From positions 1 through 5,192 of the forward strand of contig JADBKA010000301.1 of NCBI GenBank assembly GCA_014896635.1: a DNA stretch of 5,192 nucleotides, read 5' to 3'. The notes under the pieces were generated by a model. That model saw only the letters and a list, made by a program, of their open reading frames with translations. It had not been told where the DNA came from and did not search any database. Shown piece by piece: positions 4,475 through 5,192 of the stretch. Origin of the DNA: Ktedonobacteraceae bacterium. GTDB lineage: Bacteria > Chloroflexota > Ktedonobacteria > Ktedonobacterales > Ktedonobacteraceae. The translations under genes and the position numbers were made by a program. Position 1 is the stretch's first letter. The number at the start of each line of letters is the position of its first letter.

Positions 4475-4522
4475 AGAAAGAAGAAAATAGACTGACTGTT
4501 GTTACTGAAGAAAGGTCTGACC

Positions 4523-5192
4523 ATGTTCTACCATCTGGGCAAGGTTGCCACCCGCTTTCGCTGGTTGATCGTGGGTCTGTGGATGGTGGCTATTGCTGTT
4601 GCTCTGCCGTTTGCGCCGCAGGCCGGCCAGGTACTGCACTCTGGCGGCTTTGTGAATCCCGATTCTGAATCGCAGCGTGCCGTTGAGTTGCTGGCACAGA
4701 AGCTGCATCTCAAATTGACGATTGTACAGATTATATTTGAGAGTCGCCGCTACAGTGTTGACGATATGCAGTTCGTGCAGCAGAGCGAGCAGGCGCTGGC
4801 CGGTCTACGGAACTGGCAGCAGGTGGCGCAGGTAGTGACCTATGCGGATAATCCACGCCAGGTTTCGACAGATCGCCATGCTGCCTATGTTAATGTCGTA
4901 CTGAAAACTGATCCTGAGAGCGCTCCCAAACTGCTGCCTGAACTGGAGCGACGCCTGGGGAAAGTGCCTGATCTGACGTATAGCATTGGTGGTGGCCCTG
5001 TCTTTTATGAAGATATCCAGGCGGTGAGCGAGCGCGATTTGCGGCGTGCCGAGTTGCTGGCAGTGCCGTTTGCCCTGGTCGCGCTGTTGCTTGTGTTCCG
5101 CTCGGTTGTCGCGGCCATTCTGCCGGCGCTGATCGGGGGATGCGCGGTGGTTGTCGCGCTGGCGCTGGTCTTTGGCCTGGGGCAGATGACTG
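4523..5192 (+). CDS. MMPL/RND family transporter, N-terminal part (runs off window)
   Basis: This is a membrane transporter of the MMPL branch of the RND superfamily, proteins that export lipids or other hydrophobic compounds using the proton gradient. The frame is open from ATG 4523 to the window end, giving 223 of a usual 700 or more residues. AAAGGT (4511-4516) precedes the start by 6 bases. Helix 1 spans about 13-31 (RWLIVGLWMVAIAVALPF). A large extracytoplasmic domain follows (32-176). Helices 2 and 3 are at about 177-193 and 196-219. The junction ERDLRRAELLAVPFALVALL (170-189) and VFRSVVAAILPALIGG (191-206) is typical of MMPL proteins, as is the GGGPVFYEDI segment (156-165) before it. 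The proton-relay residues lie beyond the visible part. The gene is divergent from smpB and its substrate is unknown. Confidence 0.9.
   Translation, partial: MFYHLGKVATRFRWLIVGLWMVAIAVALPFAPQAGQVLHSGGFVNPDSESQRAVELLAQKLHLKLTIVQIIFESRRYSVDDMQFVQQSEQALAGLRNWQQVAQVVTYADNPRQVSTDRHAAYVNVVLKTDPESAPKLLPELERRLGKVPDLTYSIGGGPVFYEDIQAVSERDLRRAELLAVPFALVALLLVFRSVVAAILPALIGGCAVVVALALVFGLGQMT

Noticed and set aside
3680..4522. tmRNA gene (ssrA) next to smpB.
   Set aside because: Neither flank of smpB has an alanine-tRNA-like end or a tag-coding frame.

Overview
The window reads as ordinary bacterial chromosome, with moderate GC, close gene packing and clear Shine-Dalgarno sites. My best guess is a Chloroflexota member of the Ktedonobacteria type. 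That rests on the look of the proteins and on GC-rich intergenic hairpin repeats that I associate with that group; it is inference, not a database result.

Left part (1-2000): the end of an unidentified upstream gene appears to overlap a TTG-started ABC-2 type ATPase (67-1041). Its six-helix permease follows 15 bp later (1057-1896). Together they should form an exporter, with homodimers of each subunit or with a further permease outside the window. Directly after the permease stop there is a near-perfect ribosome binding site and an ATG, but the reading frame runs into a GC-rich hairpin repeat and stops after 25 codons. This looks like either a gene cut off by the repeat or a chance mini-ORF.

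Middle part (2000-3690): a possible 56-residue small protein (2151-2321) and a structured 118-bp leader precede a GNAT acetyltransferase (2440-3141). A strong hairpin at 3192-3228 follows the acetyltransferase. Next is a small membrane protein (3420-3680) whose N-terminus is encoded by a 9-bp tandem repeat. It converges on smpB with an 11-bp gap.

Right part (3690-5192): smpB lies on the minus strand (3692-4189) with a good promoter and a very short predicted leader. Between smpB and the divergent MMPL/RND-type transporter (4523 onward, cut by the window end) lies a roughly 145-bp structured element with 16-bp imperfect terminal inverted repeats. It is followed by a truncated copy of the repeat seen after the permease.

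No complete new defence or mobile system is evident. The most unusual material is the hairpin repeat family with compensating base changes, its position at a gene start and between divergent promoters, the tandem repeat that can be read in two frames, and the short unlisted ORF before the acetyltransferase.
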